NCBI RefSeq assembly: GCF_011193355.1
Contig: NZ_CP049780.1
Location: 4,229,085-4,293,084 of the forward strand
Direction: 5' to 3'
DNA: 64,000 nucleotides
Origin: Streptomyces sp. JB150
GTDB taxonomy: Bacteria; Actinomycetota; Actinomycetes; Streptomycetales; Streptomycetaceae
This document shows, in pieces, positions 11,212 to 19,923 of this stretch. Made by a program: the position numbers and the translations under genes. Position 1 is the stretch's first letter, and each line of letters begins with the position of its first letter. Under the pieces are notes generated by a model. That model worked only from the letters and a program-made list of their open reading frames with translations, was not told the DNA's origin and did no database searches.

Positions 11212-11844
11212 CTACGACAGCTGACCGCCGTAGTCCGGCAGCTTGTACGTCTTCTCGGCGTGGCCGCCCGACAGGTCGGTGGTGTTGTTGCCGATGTTGG
11301 CGATGATCGTGTAGCCCTTCGACTCGATGTCGACGCGCTGGGCCGTCTTGTAGTCGGCGACGTTCTTGAAGAGGTCGAGGAAGCCGCGGACGTACAGCCC
11401 GGAGACCTCGTAGCCGACCTTCTCCAGGTTGTACTCGGTGGGCGCGTGGATGATGCCGGGGCGGGCGGTGACGAAGAAGAGCGCGACGCCGTGTTCCTGG
11501 GCGTACTCGGCGACCTCCAGGACCGGCTTGTTGGCCGGCTGGGGGTAGCTGAAGCCGAAGTCGGTCTCCAGGGTCGTGTTGTCGATGTCGAAGACGATCG
11601 CCTGCTTCTCGCCGGGCTTGTGCTGGGCGATCCGCTGCTGGAGGTAAGGCAGCGCCTGGTCCATCACGGCCTGGCAGTCCCGCTGCCAGGTGGCGTAGTC
11701 GACCGCGGCGGCGGCGGTCGCGGTGGCGGCCGTACCGGTGCGGGCGGTGGTGCTGGTCGTGGCCTCGGCGGGGGCGGCGAGGGCCACGAGGGCGGCCGCG
11801 GTGACGGTGAGGGTGGCCGTGCGGCGCATCCCGGGTCTCGTCAT
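11212..11844 (-). CDS. Secreted HAD-superfamily acid phosphatase
   Basis: 210 residues. Basic N-terminus then a hydrophobic core ending ALAAPAEA (residues 1-28) form a Sec-type signal peptide, followed by a Thr/Ala-rich linker. The mature part has HAD motif I, VFDIDNTTLETD near residue 84 (nucleophile Asp), motif II FFVTARPG near 122, and C-terminal IANIGNNTTDLSGG corresponding to the motif III/IV region. This is the class B acid phosphatase-like pattern, so it is probably an extracellular phosphomonoesterase. It shares the terminator with clpC. The second Met (residue 6) is an alternative start. Confidence 0.85.
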   Translation of the reverse strand: MTRPGMRRTATLTVTAAALVALAAPAEATTSTTARTGTAATATAAAAVDYATWQRDCQAVMDQALPYLQQRIAQHKPGEKQAIVFDIDNTTLETDFGFSYPQPANKPVLEVAEYAQEHGVALFFVTARPGIIHAPTEYNLEKVGYEVSGLYVRGFLDLFKNVADYKTAQRVDIESKGYTIIANIGNNTTDLSGGHAEKTYKLPDYGGQLS

Positions 11845-11956
11845 GGTGGGGGGTTCCTCTCACGTCGGGTAGCACGTGTCGTGTGCATGTTCGTTGGTGA
11901 GGGTGACGCGAGCAGAACCGTAGGGTTACTGAACGGTAGGTGGCTAGAGGCGTGCG

Positions 11957-14900
11957 TCAGACGACGCTGCGAATCCTCCGGACGGCGGGCCGGACGGGCA
12001 GCGCGGCGAGGAGATCGTCCGGAATCCGAGCGCTGGGCGCGGGGACGACGGTCACCCGGCGGAGCCCGGGGAACAGCTCGGGAATCGGCGTCAGGTCCTC
12101 CGTGCCCTGGACGTCGTTGAGCCGCAGGCTGGCGATCCGGGGCAGCGGCGGCCCCTGCCAGCCCACCGCCCGCCAGTTGATCCGCAGCTCGGTCAGCTCG
12201 GGCAGCCGCGCGATCTCCTCGTGGTCCCGCGCGGTGAGCGGGGTGTCCAGCCGGGCGAGGCTGAGCTGCCTGAGCCGGTGGAAGCGGTGCAGGCCGCGCA
12301 GTCCGGTGTGCTGCGTCGCCGCCTTGGTGAGCCGCAGATAGCGCAGCGGCAGGTCGACGGGCACGGCCTCGTCGAGGCTCGCGGCCTCCAGGCGTACGCC
12401 CACGTCGAGCTGGTCGAGCGTGGGACGGCAGGCGGCGAGGGGGTGCAGCGCGCCCGGCCGCTCCAGCCCCGGCAGCAGGTCCAGCGACAGCCAGGTCAGC
12501 GGCAGCGCGGCCAGCGGCGTGAGGTCGTCCACGTGAGGGGCGCGGCTCAGGTCCAGGTGGGTCAGCCGTCGCAGGCCCGCCAGGCAGCCCAGGTCCCGCA
12601 GCGCGTCGTTGTCGCGGATGATCAGCTTCCTGACGCGTTCGGGCACGAGGCCCGCCGCGATCGCGTCCGCCGGGAGGTCCCCGGTCAGCTGGATCTTGCG
12701 GCGCCCGCCCAGCTCCCGCAGGAAGCTCAGGTGGCCGGCGGTGTGGGCGGCGAAGAACAGTCCCGTCTCCCGCAGGTGCGCGATGACCTCCTCCCCGTAC
12801 GGCCGCTCCGGGAACCGATGCCAGGTCCAGCTCAGCTGGGCCCGTACCTCCAGTGCGGGGTGGGTCCGGAACCGGGCCAGCACCGGGAGCGCCGCCTCCG
12901 TGCCGATCAGCGACGCGGTGACGACGACCGCCCGCGCCTCCTCGTCGCTCAGCCCCTTTGGCCCCGGCAGCAGTTCCAGGGCGAGCGGCCCGGCCTCGGC
13001 GAGGGCGCGGGCCTCCCGGACCGTGCGGGGCGGGATCACCGCGGCGGCCCGCCGCTCGACCTCTGCGCGGACCTGGGGGTCGAGTTCGGTGGCGTGCTCC
13101 AGGCAGGCCAGCGCCAGCAGGCGTACGCGGGTGCTCGCGGCGCCCTCCAGCCGGTCGGCGGCCGCGGTCAGGTCGCGCAGCAGGCCGGCGCGCTCGCGAG
13201 GGCGGGCGTGGGCGACGGCCATGCGGATCACGTCCGCCCACTGCTCGTCCGCCGCGCCCCGCACCAGCAGCCCGAAGTCCCCGTCCTCCACGGCGGCCCG
13301 CGCGCCCAGGTAGTCCTGGAAGGTGCGGTGCACGAACTCCACGGTCCCGGCGGCCGGTTCGCGCAGCAGGCCGCTGCGCAGCAGCAGATGGCCGAGGATC
13401 CGCTCGGCGTCGCCCTGGGCGGCCGCGGCGGGCAGGGCGGGCAGCACGTCGGCGATGATCCGGACGGCGCGTTCGCGGTCCAGCTCGTTCTGGTGGTTGC
13501 GGATCAGCCAGTAGGCGAGGCGCTGGAGCAGCTGGATCTGGGGCTGCTCGGTGAGGTGGATGCCGTCGCCCGGGGTGATCATGTCGCGTTCCTCGTCCCG
13601 GCGGGCGAGCAGCATCGACAGGGCGGCGTCGTACAGCTCTTGCCGGCCGTGCGGCAGATAGCCGCGCCGGTCGCGGTGGAGGGCGCAGATCAGGCCGCAC
13701 ATGAGCGGGTTGGTGGCGAGCCGGCCGAGGTCGGGCTTGGTGCGGACGGCGTCGAGGAGGGAGCGCTCGTAGGCGTCGAGCCGGCCGGGGTCGGGGGCGT
13801 CGGCGCGGGCGGCGGTGTGCCAGCGGGTGATGAAGGCGGCGACGTCCTGCCGGCGCATCGGGGTGAGCGCGAGTTCGGTGAACCCGTCGGCGGCGAGCCA
13901 GTCCGCGCGCACGGCGGAGGGGCGGGAGGTGACCAGCCACCGGTTGCCGGGATAGACGTCGAGCAGGTCGCGCAGCCAGCGGCGGGTCCGCTCGCGGTCC
14001 CGCTCGGGGATCTCGTCCAGGCCGTCGACGAGGAGCAGCCCGCGGCCGTCGCCGAGCACCCGGTCGGCCCAGCCGTCGGGCTGGGTGGCGTGGAAGGGGA
14101 CGCGGACGGCGGACAGGAAGGCGTCCGGCGCGGGCAGGCCGTCGGGGCGGCGGACCAGGGTGCGCAGCGGCAGCACGAACGGCACCCGGCCGCCGGGCGC
14201 GCCCGGCCCCGCCTCCTCGCGCTCGCCCCGGGCGGTGGTGACGGCGAGCCACTGCACCAGCGTGGTCTTGCCGGAACCGGCGACTCCGCGCAGCAGCACC
14301 CGGTCGTGTCCGTCGAGCGCCCGGTCGGCGGGCAGGGCGGTGGCGGCGGAGACGGCGGGGGCGCCGTCCGGTCCGCCGGAGGGCGCGTCGCCGTCGTCCG
14401 GGTGCAGGGCGGTCAGGCTCAGGTAGGCGGCGTCCAGGGGCCAGCGGTCGGGGGAGTCGGTCAGGTCGATGCCGTAGATCGTGAGGTGGGCGTGGCGGGT
14501 GGCGACGTAGGAGAGATAGCGCTGTTCGAAGGCCTGGTCGGTGGGGCCCGGGGGTGGGGTGCGGGCGATCAGCCGGTCGACGCGGGTCAGCAGCTCGCGC
14601 TGGCGGCGGGTCTGTTCGACGAGGGTGCGCGGGACGAAGGCGGACCGCTGGGTGAAGAAGTGCAGGATGTGCAGGCAGGCGGTGGTGAGCAGCCGGTCGA
14701 GGAAGAGCCCGGCGTCGCGGGAGAGGTGGCGGGCCGGGTCGCCGGCGGCGGCGCGCAGCCGGGCGGCCAGCGCCTCGGGGCCCAGTTCCACGGCCTGGAC
14801 GTCGGTCATGGTGAGGTCGCCGAGGGCGTGGAGGGTGTCGGCGAGGGCGTGGGCGACGGCCTCCTCCTCGCCGTCGGGCAGAGGGTGCTCTCCGGGCCCG

Positions 14901-15115
14901 GCGGCCTTGAGGGCCTGCCGGACCAGTTCCGCGGCCAGGCGCTCGACGTCGGTCCGGCCGATCCGCCGCTTCTCGCCGCGGAAGGACACATGGCCGGAGA
15001 TCCGCACGGGCCGGTCGACCAGTTCCGCGCCCGGCCCCTCGGTCACGAAGAGCCTTCGTATGAGCGGCGTCACAACGCCGGACGCCAGCCTGACGCCGAT
15101 GGCGGTCGGTTCCAC
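11957..15115 (-). CDS. NACHT-domain NTPase with C-terminal leucine-rich repeats (bacterial NLR-like)
   Basis: 1,052 residues from GTG 15115, which has GGGGGAG at the right distance; the open frame continues upstream to 15277 without coding character. Residues 1-270 are a mostly helical N-terminal domain. Residues ~275-290 hold the P-loop GVAGSGKTTLVQWLA, ~355-368 Walker B GLLLVDGLDEIP, and ~590 the STAND-type motif FVHRTFQDYLGARA. From ~825 to the end run leucine-rich repeats (LTHLDLSRAPHVDDLTPLAA and similar). The architecture equals that of bacterial NACHT proteins, several of which protect against phage by self-killing; a defence role here is inference. It stands alone on its strand between the phosphatase and M23 peptidase genes, with no obvious separate effector gene. 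Confidence 0.85.
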   Translation of the reverse strand: MEPTAIGVRLASGVVTPLIRRLFVTEGPGAELVDRPVRISGHVSFRGEKRRIGRTDVERLAAELVRQALKAAGPGEHPLPDGEEEAVAHALADTLHALGDLTMTDVQAVELGPEALAARLRAAAGDPARHLSRDAGLFLDRLLTTACLHILHFFTQRSAFVPRTLVEQTRRQRELLTRVDRLIARTPPPGPTDQAFEQRYLSYVATRHAHLTIYGIDLTDSPDRWPLDAAYLSLTALHPDDGDAPSGGPDGAPAVSAATALPADRALDGHDRVLLRGVAGSGKTTLVQWLAVTTARGEREEAGPGAPGGRVPFVLPLRTLVRRPDGLPAPDAFLSAVRVPFHATQPDGWADRVLGDGRGLLLVDGLDEIPERDRERTRRWLRDLLDVYPGNRWLVTSRPSAVRADWLAADGFTELALTPMRRQDVAAFITRWHTAARADAPDPGRLDAYERSLLDAVRTKPDLGRLATNPLMCGLICALHRDRRGYLPHGRQELYDAALSMLLARRDEERDMITPGDGIHLTEQPQIQLLQRLAYWLIRNHQNELDRERAVRIIADVLPALPAAAAQGDAERILGHLLLRSGLLREPAAGTVEFVHRTFQDYLGARAAVEDGDFGLLVRGAADEQWADVIRMAVAHARPRERAGLLRDLTAAADRLEGAASTRVRLLALACLEHATELDPQVRAEVERRAAAVIPPRTVREARALAEAGPLALELLPGPKGLSDEEARAVVVTASLIGTEAALPVLARFRTHPALEVRAQLSWTWHRFPERPYGEEVIAHLRETGLFFAAHTAGHLSFLRELGGRRKIQLTGDLPADAIAAGLVPERVRKLIIRDNDALRDLGCLAGLRRLTHLDLSRAPHVDDLTPLAALPLTWLSLDLLPGLERPGALHPLAACRPTLDQLDVGVRLEAASLDEAVPVDLPLRYLRLTKAATQHTGLRGLHRFHRLRQLSLARLDTPLTARDHEEIARLPELTELRINWRAVGWQGPPLPRIASLRLNDVQGTEDLTPIPELFPGLRRVTVVPAPSARIPDDLLAALPVRPAVRRIRSVV

Positions 15116-15497
15116 CCCGGTCTCCCCCGAAATCCGTCGACACCCCGTCTGACCAGCAGCGTAGCGCCCGTCACATTCTCCGGTCGGTCGATCTTGCGGG
15201 CCGGTGACATGCCGCACAGGCGTTTTGTCCGGTACTAGCCCGAATAGTGGAAAAGCCGATGCGGCCAAATGGGACATTCTTCCCGTAACCCCTTGGCGCG
15301 AATCGGCGTCTTGCTGTGGTTCGTCCCGAATGGGGTCTCTGTCAAGAGTCAGGGGATTTCCGGCTCACGTACTAGCTTGAGCCGTAGATCGGCGTTTTGG
15401 GCCTTTGTGGAGGGCCGGGTTACCAAGAGATGGCCATCCGGCGCCGCGGTCCGCGGACCGGGTGGTTCTGCCTGTCCCCGACCTTCCGAGGTACCGA
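15116..15497. other. Divergent promoter region, NACHT gene / M23 peptidase gene
   Basis: 382 bp without a gene. On the minus strand TACGCT at 15163-15158 could serve the NACHT gene. On the plus side I see TAGCTT near 15373 but no confident -35. No c-di-AMP riboswitch consensus, tRNA or small ORF could be recognised. Confidence 0.4.
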
Positions 15498-16091
15498 ATG
15501 TCCCCGCGCGTCACGTCCCGTTCTTCCCGTACGGCCCAGCTTCGTACCCGTGCGGCCGTCCTCGCCGCCGGCCTGGGTGCCTCGGCCGTTCTGGGGGCCG
15601 GGATCGCGGCCGCCGCACCGTCCTCCGCCCCGGCCGCCGTCACCGCCACCACCGCCGCGGCCAAGAAGGCCGCCGGCTGGGTCGCCCCGGTGAAGGGCTA
15701 CACCAAGACCGCCAGCTTCGCCCAGAACGGCGCCCGCTGGCAGTCCACCCACAGTGGTCAGGACTTCGCGGTGCCGACCGGCACCAAGGTCGTCGCCGCC
15801 CACGGCGGCACCGTCGTCAAGGCCGGCGGCAACGGCGCCGGTGACGGCCCCGCGTACGGCAACGCCGTCGTCATCAAGCACGGCAACGGCACGTACTCCC
15901 AGTACGCCCACCTCTCCACGATCAACGTGCGGATCGGCCAGATAGTCAAGACCGGGCAGCAGATCGCCCGGTCCGGCAACACCGGCAACTCCAGCGGCCC
16001 GCACCTGCACTTCGAGATCCGCACCTCCCCGAACTACGGCACGGCCATCGACCCGGTCGCCTTCCTGCGCGCCAAGGGCCTGAAGATCTGA
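15498..16091 (+). CDS. Secreted M23-family peptidase (LytM-type)
   Basis: 197 residues from ATG 15498; the longer frame has no signal peptide before this Met. An Arg-rich start followed by AAVLAAGLGASAVLGAG and AAAAP gives a classical signal peptide. The M23 domain has the zinc motif HSGQDFAVP near residue 85 and the second metal/catalytic motif SSGPHLHFEI near 165. It is expected to cut peptidoglycan cross-bridges in the cell wall. Separated from the cell-envelope stress operon by a strong terminator, so not cotranscribed, though both act on the envelope. Confidence 0.92.
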   Translation: MSPRVTSRSSRTAQLRTRAAVLAAGLGASAVLGAGIAAAAPSSAPAAVTATTAAAKKAAGWVAPVKGYTKTASFAQNGARWQSTHSGQDFAVPTGTKVVAAHGGTVVKAGGNGAGDGPAYGNAVVIKHGNGTYSQYAHLSTINVRIGQIVKTGQQIARSGNTGNSSGPHLHFEIRTSPNYGTAIDPVAFLRAKGLKI

Positions 16092-16115
16092 CAGTGCCGT
16101 ACCGGCTCACTCCTC

Positions 16116-16156
16116 GCCGGTGACCCCGGGCGCCCGCCGCGCCCGGGGTCACCGGC
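16116..16156. terminator. Bidirectional terminator between M23 peptidase gene and cseC
   Basis: 18-bp perfect stem (arms 16116-16133 and 16139-16156) with a CCGCC loop, between convergent genes. Confidence 0.85.
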
Positions 16157-16164
16157 GTACGGGC

Positions 16165-17712
16165 CTACCCCTCCGACAGCGGCAGCATCGGATGGCTGCC
16201 CGTGTTCGTCGGCGCGTGCTCCGGCAGCCACAGCACGGCGACCGCGCCCTCGGCCGGGATGTGGGCCGCGGCCCCCGGCGGCCGTACGTTGCGGAAGGTC
16301 AGCCGGGCGCCCAGCACCCGCGCCTGACCCGCGGCGATGGTCAGGCCCAGGCCGTGGCCGTGCCCGGCGCGGTCCTTGCTGCCGGTGCGGAAGCGGCTCG
16401 GGCCCTCGGCGAGCAGGTCCTCCGGGAAGCCCGGCCCGTGGTCGCGGACCCGGATCACCCGGCCCTCGACGGTGACCTCGACGGGCGGGCGGCCGTGCCG
16501 GGCGGCGTTGGCGAGCAGGTTGAACAGCACCCGCTCCAGACGCCGCGGATCGGTGGTGACCTCCGACTCGTGCACCACGTGCACCCGGATGTCCGGGTCC
16601 TTCGCCGCGACCCGCCGGGCCACGAACTCGCCCAGCATGATGTCCTGCAGCTCCGCCCGCTCCGACGCCCCGTCCAGCCGCGCCACCTCCAGGACGTCCT
16701 CCACCAGGGTGCGCATGGCCTTCGCCCGGTCCAGCACCAGCTCGGTCGGGCGGCCCGGCGGCAGCAGCTCGGCCGCGGTGAGCAGGCCGGTCACCGGGGT
16801 GCGCAGCTCGTGCGCGATGTCGGCGGTGACGCGGCGCTCGGCCTCCAGCCGCTGCTGGAGCGCGTCGGCCATCGCGTCGACGGCGCGGGCGAGGTCGTCG
16901 GTCTCGTCGCGCACCACCCCGCCGATCGCCTCCCGCACCCGCACGTCCGGCTCGCCCTTGGCGACCCGGTTCGCCGCGGCCGCCGCCTTGCGCAGCCGGC
17001 CCGACAGCTGCCCGCCGATCAGCACGCCGAGCGCGCTGCCGGCCAGGACCACCGCGATCGAGCCGATGACCAGGGCCTGGTCGAGGTCGTTGAGGATGTC
17101 GGTGCTGCGCTCGGTGAGACCGGTGTGCAGGGACAGCACGTGCCCGTCCGCGACCGGGACCGCCGCCCAGATGTCCGGGGAGCCGCCCGGCGGATCGGCC
17201 ACGTACGTCGCCCGGCGCCCGGCCTCGACCTTCTCCCGCAGCTCGGCCGGCAGATTCGGGTCGTCGATCTTGACGTTGGCGAAGTTGGCCCGGTTGGACA
17301 GGTCGAAGGTGTGCTCGGCGATCTGCACGTCCGCGAGGTCGCGCTGGGCGATCTGGATGCGCTCGTCCGCCAGGTCCCGCGCGTTGTCCAGCATCGAGAC
17401 CCGGGCGGCGTTGTGCACCACGAGACTCAGCGCGACCGCGACCAGCGCGCCGACCAGCGCGATCGCCGCACTCAGCTTCCACCGCAGCCCGGTTCGCAGC
17501 CCCGACCCGAGCTGCTCGCCGAACCGCTTCTCCAGCCGCGCGCGCAGGGCGGGGCCGGAGTGTCCGGCCAGGCCCGTACGGCCGCCGGGGCGTCCCCGGT
17601 CGCCGGGGCGCGCACGGTTGGCCAGGCGCCCCCGGACGCCGAGACGCGCCCTGAAGCCCGGGCGCGCGCCGCCCGTCGCGGGGCGCGCGGTCGGGCGTGT
17701 GATCCCCCGCAT
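16165..17712 (-). CDS. cseC: Sensor histidine kinase CseC
   Basis: Senses cell-envelope stress and phosphorylates CseB, which switches on sigE. 515 residues: a ~70-residue Arg/Gly-rich cytoplasmic start, membrane span near 80-102 (LSAAIALVGALVAVALSLVV), an extracellular sensor domain to ~215, second span near 217-240, HAMP, HisKA with ADIAHELRTPV (phosphorylated His), and HATPase with NLLANAARHG, DHGPGF and GHGLGLTIA. The ATG follows cseB by 18 bases and has a GGGGG ribosome site. It is the last gene of sigE-cseA-cseB-cseC. Confidence 0.95.
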   Translation of the reverse strand: MRGITRPTARPATGGARPGFRARLGVRGRLANRARPGDRGRPGGRTGLAGHSGPALRARLEKRFGEQLGSGLRTGLRWKLSAAIALVGALVAVALSLVVHNAARVSMLDNARDLADERIQIAQRDLADVQIAEHTFDLSNRANFANVKIDDPNLPAELREKVEAGRRATYVADPPGGSPDIWAAVPVADGHVLSLHTGLTERSTDILNDLDQALVIGSIAVVLAGSALGVLIGGQLSGRLRKAAAAANRVAKGEPDVRVREAIGGVVRDETDDLARAVDAMADALQQRLEAERRVTADIAHELRTPVTGLLTAAELLPPGRPTELVLDRAKAMRTLVEDVLEVARLDGASERAELQDIMLGEFVARRVAAKDPDIRVHVVHESEVTTDPRRLERVLFNLLANAARHGRPPVEVTVEGRVIRVRDHGPGFPEDLLAEGPSRFRTGSKDRAGHGHGLGLTIAAGQARVLGARLTFRNVRPPGAAAHIPAEGAVAVLWLPEHAPTNTGSHPMLPLSEG

Positions 17713-17730
17713 GACGTCGGCAGCCCCCGC

Positions 17731-18435
17731 TCAGGCCTTCAGTTTGTAGCCGAAGCCGCGGACCGTCTCGATCCGGTCCTGGCCGATCTTCTGCCGCAGC
17801 CGCTGCACATGGACGTCCACGACCCGGGTGTCGCCGCCCCAGCCGTAGTCCCAGACGCGCTCCAGCAGTTTGTCGCGGGAGAGCACGGTGCCCGGCGCCG
17901 CGGAGAACTCCAGCAGCAGCCGCATCTCGGTCGGCGTCAGCGCCACCGGCTGCCCGGCCCGGCGTACCTCCATGCCCTCGGTGTCGATCTCCAGCTCACC
18001 GAAGGTCAGCACCCCGCCGGACGACCCGGCACCGGAGTCGTCGCCGCGGTCACCGCCGCTCGCGTGGCCGAAGCGGCGCAGCACCGCGCGGATCCGGGCC
18101 ACGAGCACGGCACCGTCGAACGGCTTGGTGACGTAGTCGTCCGCGCCCGCCTCCAGGCCCAGCACCACGTCGATGGCGTCCGCCCGCGCGGACAGCATGA
18201 TCACCGGCACGGTCGACTCGTCGCGGATGCGGCGGCACAGGCTCACCCCGTCCAGCCCCGGCACCATCACGTCCAGCAGGGCGATGTCCGGACGGTTCGC
18301 GCGGAACGACTCCAGCCCCGACAGCCCGTCGGGCATGGCCGTGACCGCGAAGCCGTCCCGCTCCAGGGCGAGCTGGGTGGCCTCGCGGATGACGTCGTCG
18401 TCCTCGACGAACAGGACGTGGGTCTGGTCTGCCAT
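17731..18435 (-). CDS. cseB: Response regulator CseB
   Basis: OmpR/PhoB-type regulator of 234 residues. The receiver domain reads THVLFVEDDDVIREATQLAL with the acidic pair near residue 11, phospho-Asp in IALLDVMVPGLDG near 55, and conserved Lys in DDYVTKPFDG. A flexible Gly/Ser linker (~125-140) leads to the winged helix ending DTRVVDVHVQRLRQKIG. It activates sigE transcription after phosphorylation by CseC. A repeated 16-bp motif upstream of sigE with 11-bp half-site spacing (19749-19795) is the likely binding site. Confidence 0.95.
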   Translation of the reverse strand: MADQTHVLFVEDDDVIREATQLALERDGFAVTAMPDGLSGLESFRANRPDIALLDVMVPGLDGVSLCRRIRDESTVPVIMLSARADAIDVVLGLEAGADDYVTKPFDGAVLVARIRAVLRRFGHASGGDRGDDSGAGSSGGVLTFGELEIDTEGMEVRRAGQPVALTPTEMRLLLEFSAAPGTVLSRDKLLERVWDYGWGGDTRVVDVHVQRLRQKIGQDRIETVRGFGYKLKA

Positions 18436-18457
18436 CCGGATGCTCCGTCGATTCTGG

Positions 18458-19144
18458 TCAGTTGCTCTCGGGCGCCGGGGCGGGCGCCTCCCCGACGGCG
18501 TTGCCGTACTCGTTGTGCATGCGGTAGTCCTCCGCGAAGCGGTTCCCGGTCCAGCGGTAGGTGATCACCACCTCGCCGGAGGGGTTCGAGACGGGGTCGC
18601 CCTTCTCGTACACCTGCCGGGTCACGACCAGATCGCCGCGGTCGATCTCCGCGTACACCGGGGACTCCTCCGCCCCGAAGACATTCTCGTACCGGCCGTC
18701 CGCACGGTGATACACATACGAGCCGACCCCGACCGCGTCCCCGCACGTCAGCACGTTGACGACCAGGTCGTCCACGGCGCCGCCGGTCAGGTCGCCGTAC
18801 GACACGTCGACCGGGTAGTCGCCGGGCACGCAGGGCCGCAGCTCGCGCTTGACCGCCGCGGACACCCGCGGATCGCTGCGCACCAGCCGGACCGCGTCCA
18901 TCCGGTTCGGTGTGACCGACGCCGAGGGCTGGTCGGAGGGCGCGGCCCCCGCACCGGCCACCGACCCGGCATGCGCCGGCCCCTCGTCCCGCGCGCCGGT
19001 GCCGCCCGTGCCGCAGGCGGCCGCGCACAGGGCGAGGGCGGCGAGTAAGAGCACCGCCCTGCCCGCCGCCCGGACGCCATGGCCGTCAGGGTCGGTCCGC
19101 ACCGAACCCGCGCGCACCGATCCCGCGCCGCTCAGGCCGCGCAC
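18458..19144 (-). CDS. cseA: Lipoprotein CseA, negative modulator of the sigE system
   Basis: 228 residues with an export signal (RAVLLLAALALCAAAC) whose Cys near residue 44 is the probable lipidation site. The mature part opens with a disordered Gly/Ala/Ser segment, then a compact domain with two Cys (RPCVPGDYPV, VLTCGDAVG) that may form a disulphide. In S. coelicolor the lipoprotein dampens sigE induction by CseB/CseC. GTG 19144 is preceded by GAGGAGCGGGAG and overlaps the end of sigE by 13 bases. A GTG at 19102 is possible but lacks a ribosome site. Confidence 0.88.
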   Translation of the reverse strand: MRGLSGAGSVRAGSVRTDPDGHGVRAAGRAVLLLAALALCAAACGTGGTGARDEGPAHAGSVAGAGAAPSDQPSASVTPNRMDAVRLVRSDPRVSAAVKRELRPCVPGDYPVDVSYGDLTGGAVDDLVVNVLTCGDAVGVGSYVYHRADGRYENVFGAEESPVYAEIDRGDLVVTRQVYEKGDPVSNPSGEVVITYRWTGNRFAEDYRMHNEYGNAVGEAPAPAPESN

Positions 19145-19671
19145 CGCTCCCGCTCCTCACGCTCCAGCGCGCGTGCGTCCAGATCGCGGGCCTCCAGCTC
19201 CTCACGGAGCCGGGCGAGCGCCCGGTGCAGCGTGCTCTTGACCGTTCCGGCCGACATGCCGAGGGCCGCGGCCGTCTCCTCCGTGGACATCTGCTCCCAG
19301 TGTCGCAGCACGACCACGCTGCGCTGCTTCGGGGCGAGCACCTTCATGACGTCCATCAGCAGGGCGCGGTCCGCGTGCTGCTCCGTGGAGTCGTCGACCG
19401 AGGCGTCCGGCAGCTGCTCGGTCGGCACCTCCTCCAGCTTCCGCGCCCGCCACCACTCGGTCCGCGTGTTGATCATGACCCGGCGCAGATAGGCGTCCGC
19501 CAGCCGCTTGTCGGCGATGCCGTCCCAGCGGCCGTACGTCCGCGCCAGCGCCGTCTGGAGCAGGTCCTGCGCGTCGACCGGGTCCGGCACCAGACGCCGG
19601 GCACTGCGCAGCAGCGCGTCCTGCCGGGTGCGGACGTACTCCTCGAACTCGAGCACCTCTCCCTGCGCCAT
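19132..19671 (-). CDS. sigE: ECF RNA polymerase sigma factor SigE
   Basis: Sigma factor for the cell-envelope stress regulon. 179 residues from ATG 19671, preceded by GGAGG; the frame is open further upstream but that is promoter sequence. Region 2 (DALLRSARRLVPDPVDAQDL, ADAYLRRVMINTRTEWWR) and region 4 (LGMSAGTVKSTLHRALARL) are complete. There is no adjacent anti-sigma gene, in line with control at transcription by CseBC. Heads sigE-cseA-cseB-cseC. Confidence 0.97.
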   Translation of the reverse strand: MAQGEVLEFEEYVRTRQDALLRSARRLVPDPVDAQDLLQTALARTYGRWDGIADKRLADAYLRRVMINTRTEWWRARKLEEVPTEQLPDASVDDSTEQHADRALLMDVMKVLAPKQRSVVVLRHWEQMSTEETAAALGMSAGTVKSTLHRALARLREELEARDLDARALEREERERCAA

Positions 19672-19748
19672 GATCAACCGCCTCCGAATCCCCGTTGCCA
19701 TGCTCTGTCCCGTCCGTGCCGGGTACGGCAATGAAGCTACGGAGGCGT

Positions 19749-19795
19749 TGTCACGGGGCTGTCCGAAGCAGCCCGCGACTGTCAATCGGCTGTCC
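19749..19795 (-). promoter_or_regulatory. Probable CseB operator: 16-bp motif repeated 31 bp apart
   Basis: TGTCACGGGGCTGTCC (19749-19764) and TGTCAATCGGCTGTCC (19780-19795), 13 of 16 positions equal, 31 bp apart. Each contains two TGTC half-sites 11 bp apart, the spacing typical of OmpR/PhoB-family tandem sites. Located 78-124 bases upstream of the sigE start. Assignment to CseB is inference from position and spacing. Confidence 0.6.
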
Positions 19796-19923
19796 GTCGG
19801 TTGTGTAACGAAAGGAGGAACGGGGTAAAGCGGCGGGACGTTCGGTCCGGTGATGCGGCGGTTCGTCCCATCGGCTTCTCCACCGCCGTCCCCGCCGGCG
19901 CGGCGCACGCCGCACCGCCTCCG

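Noticed and set aside
15278..15497. c-di-AMP (ydaO-type) riboswitch upstream of the M23 peptidase gene
   Set aside because: Such riboswitches occur before wall-hydrolase genes in Streptomyces, and disA is nearby, but the conserved core blocks of that riboswitch are not present here.
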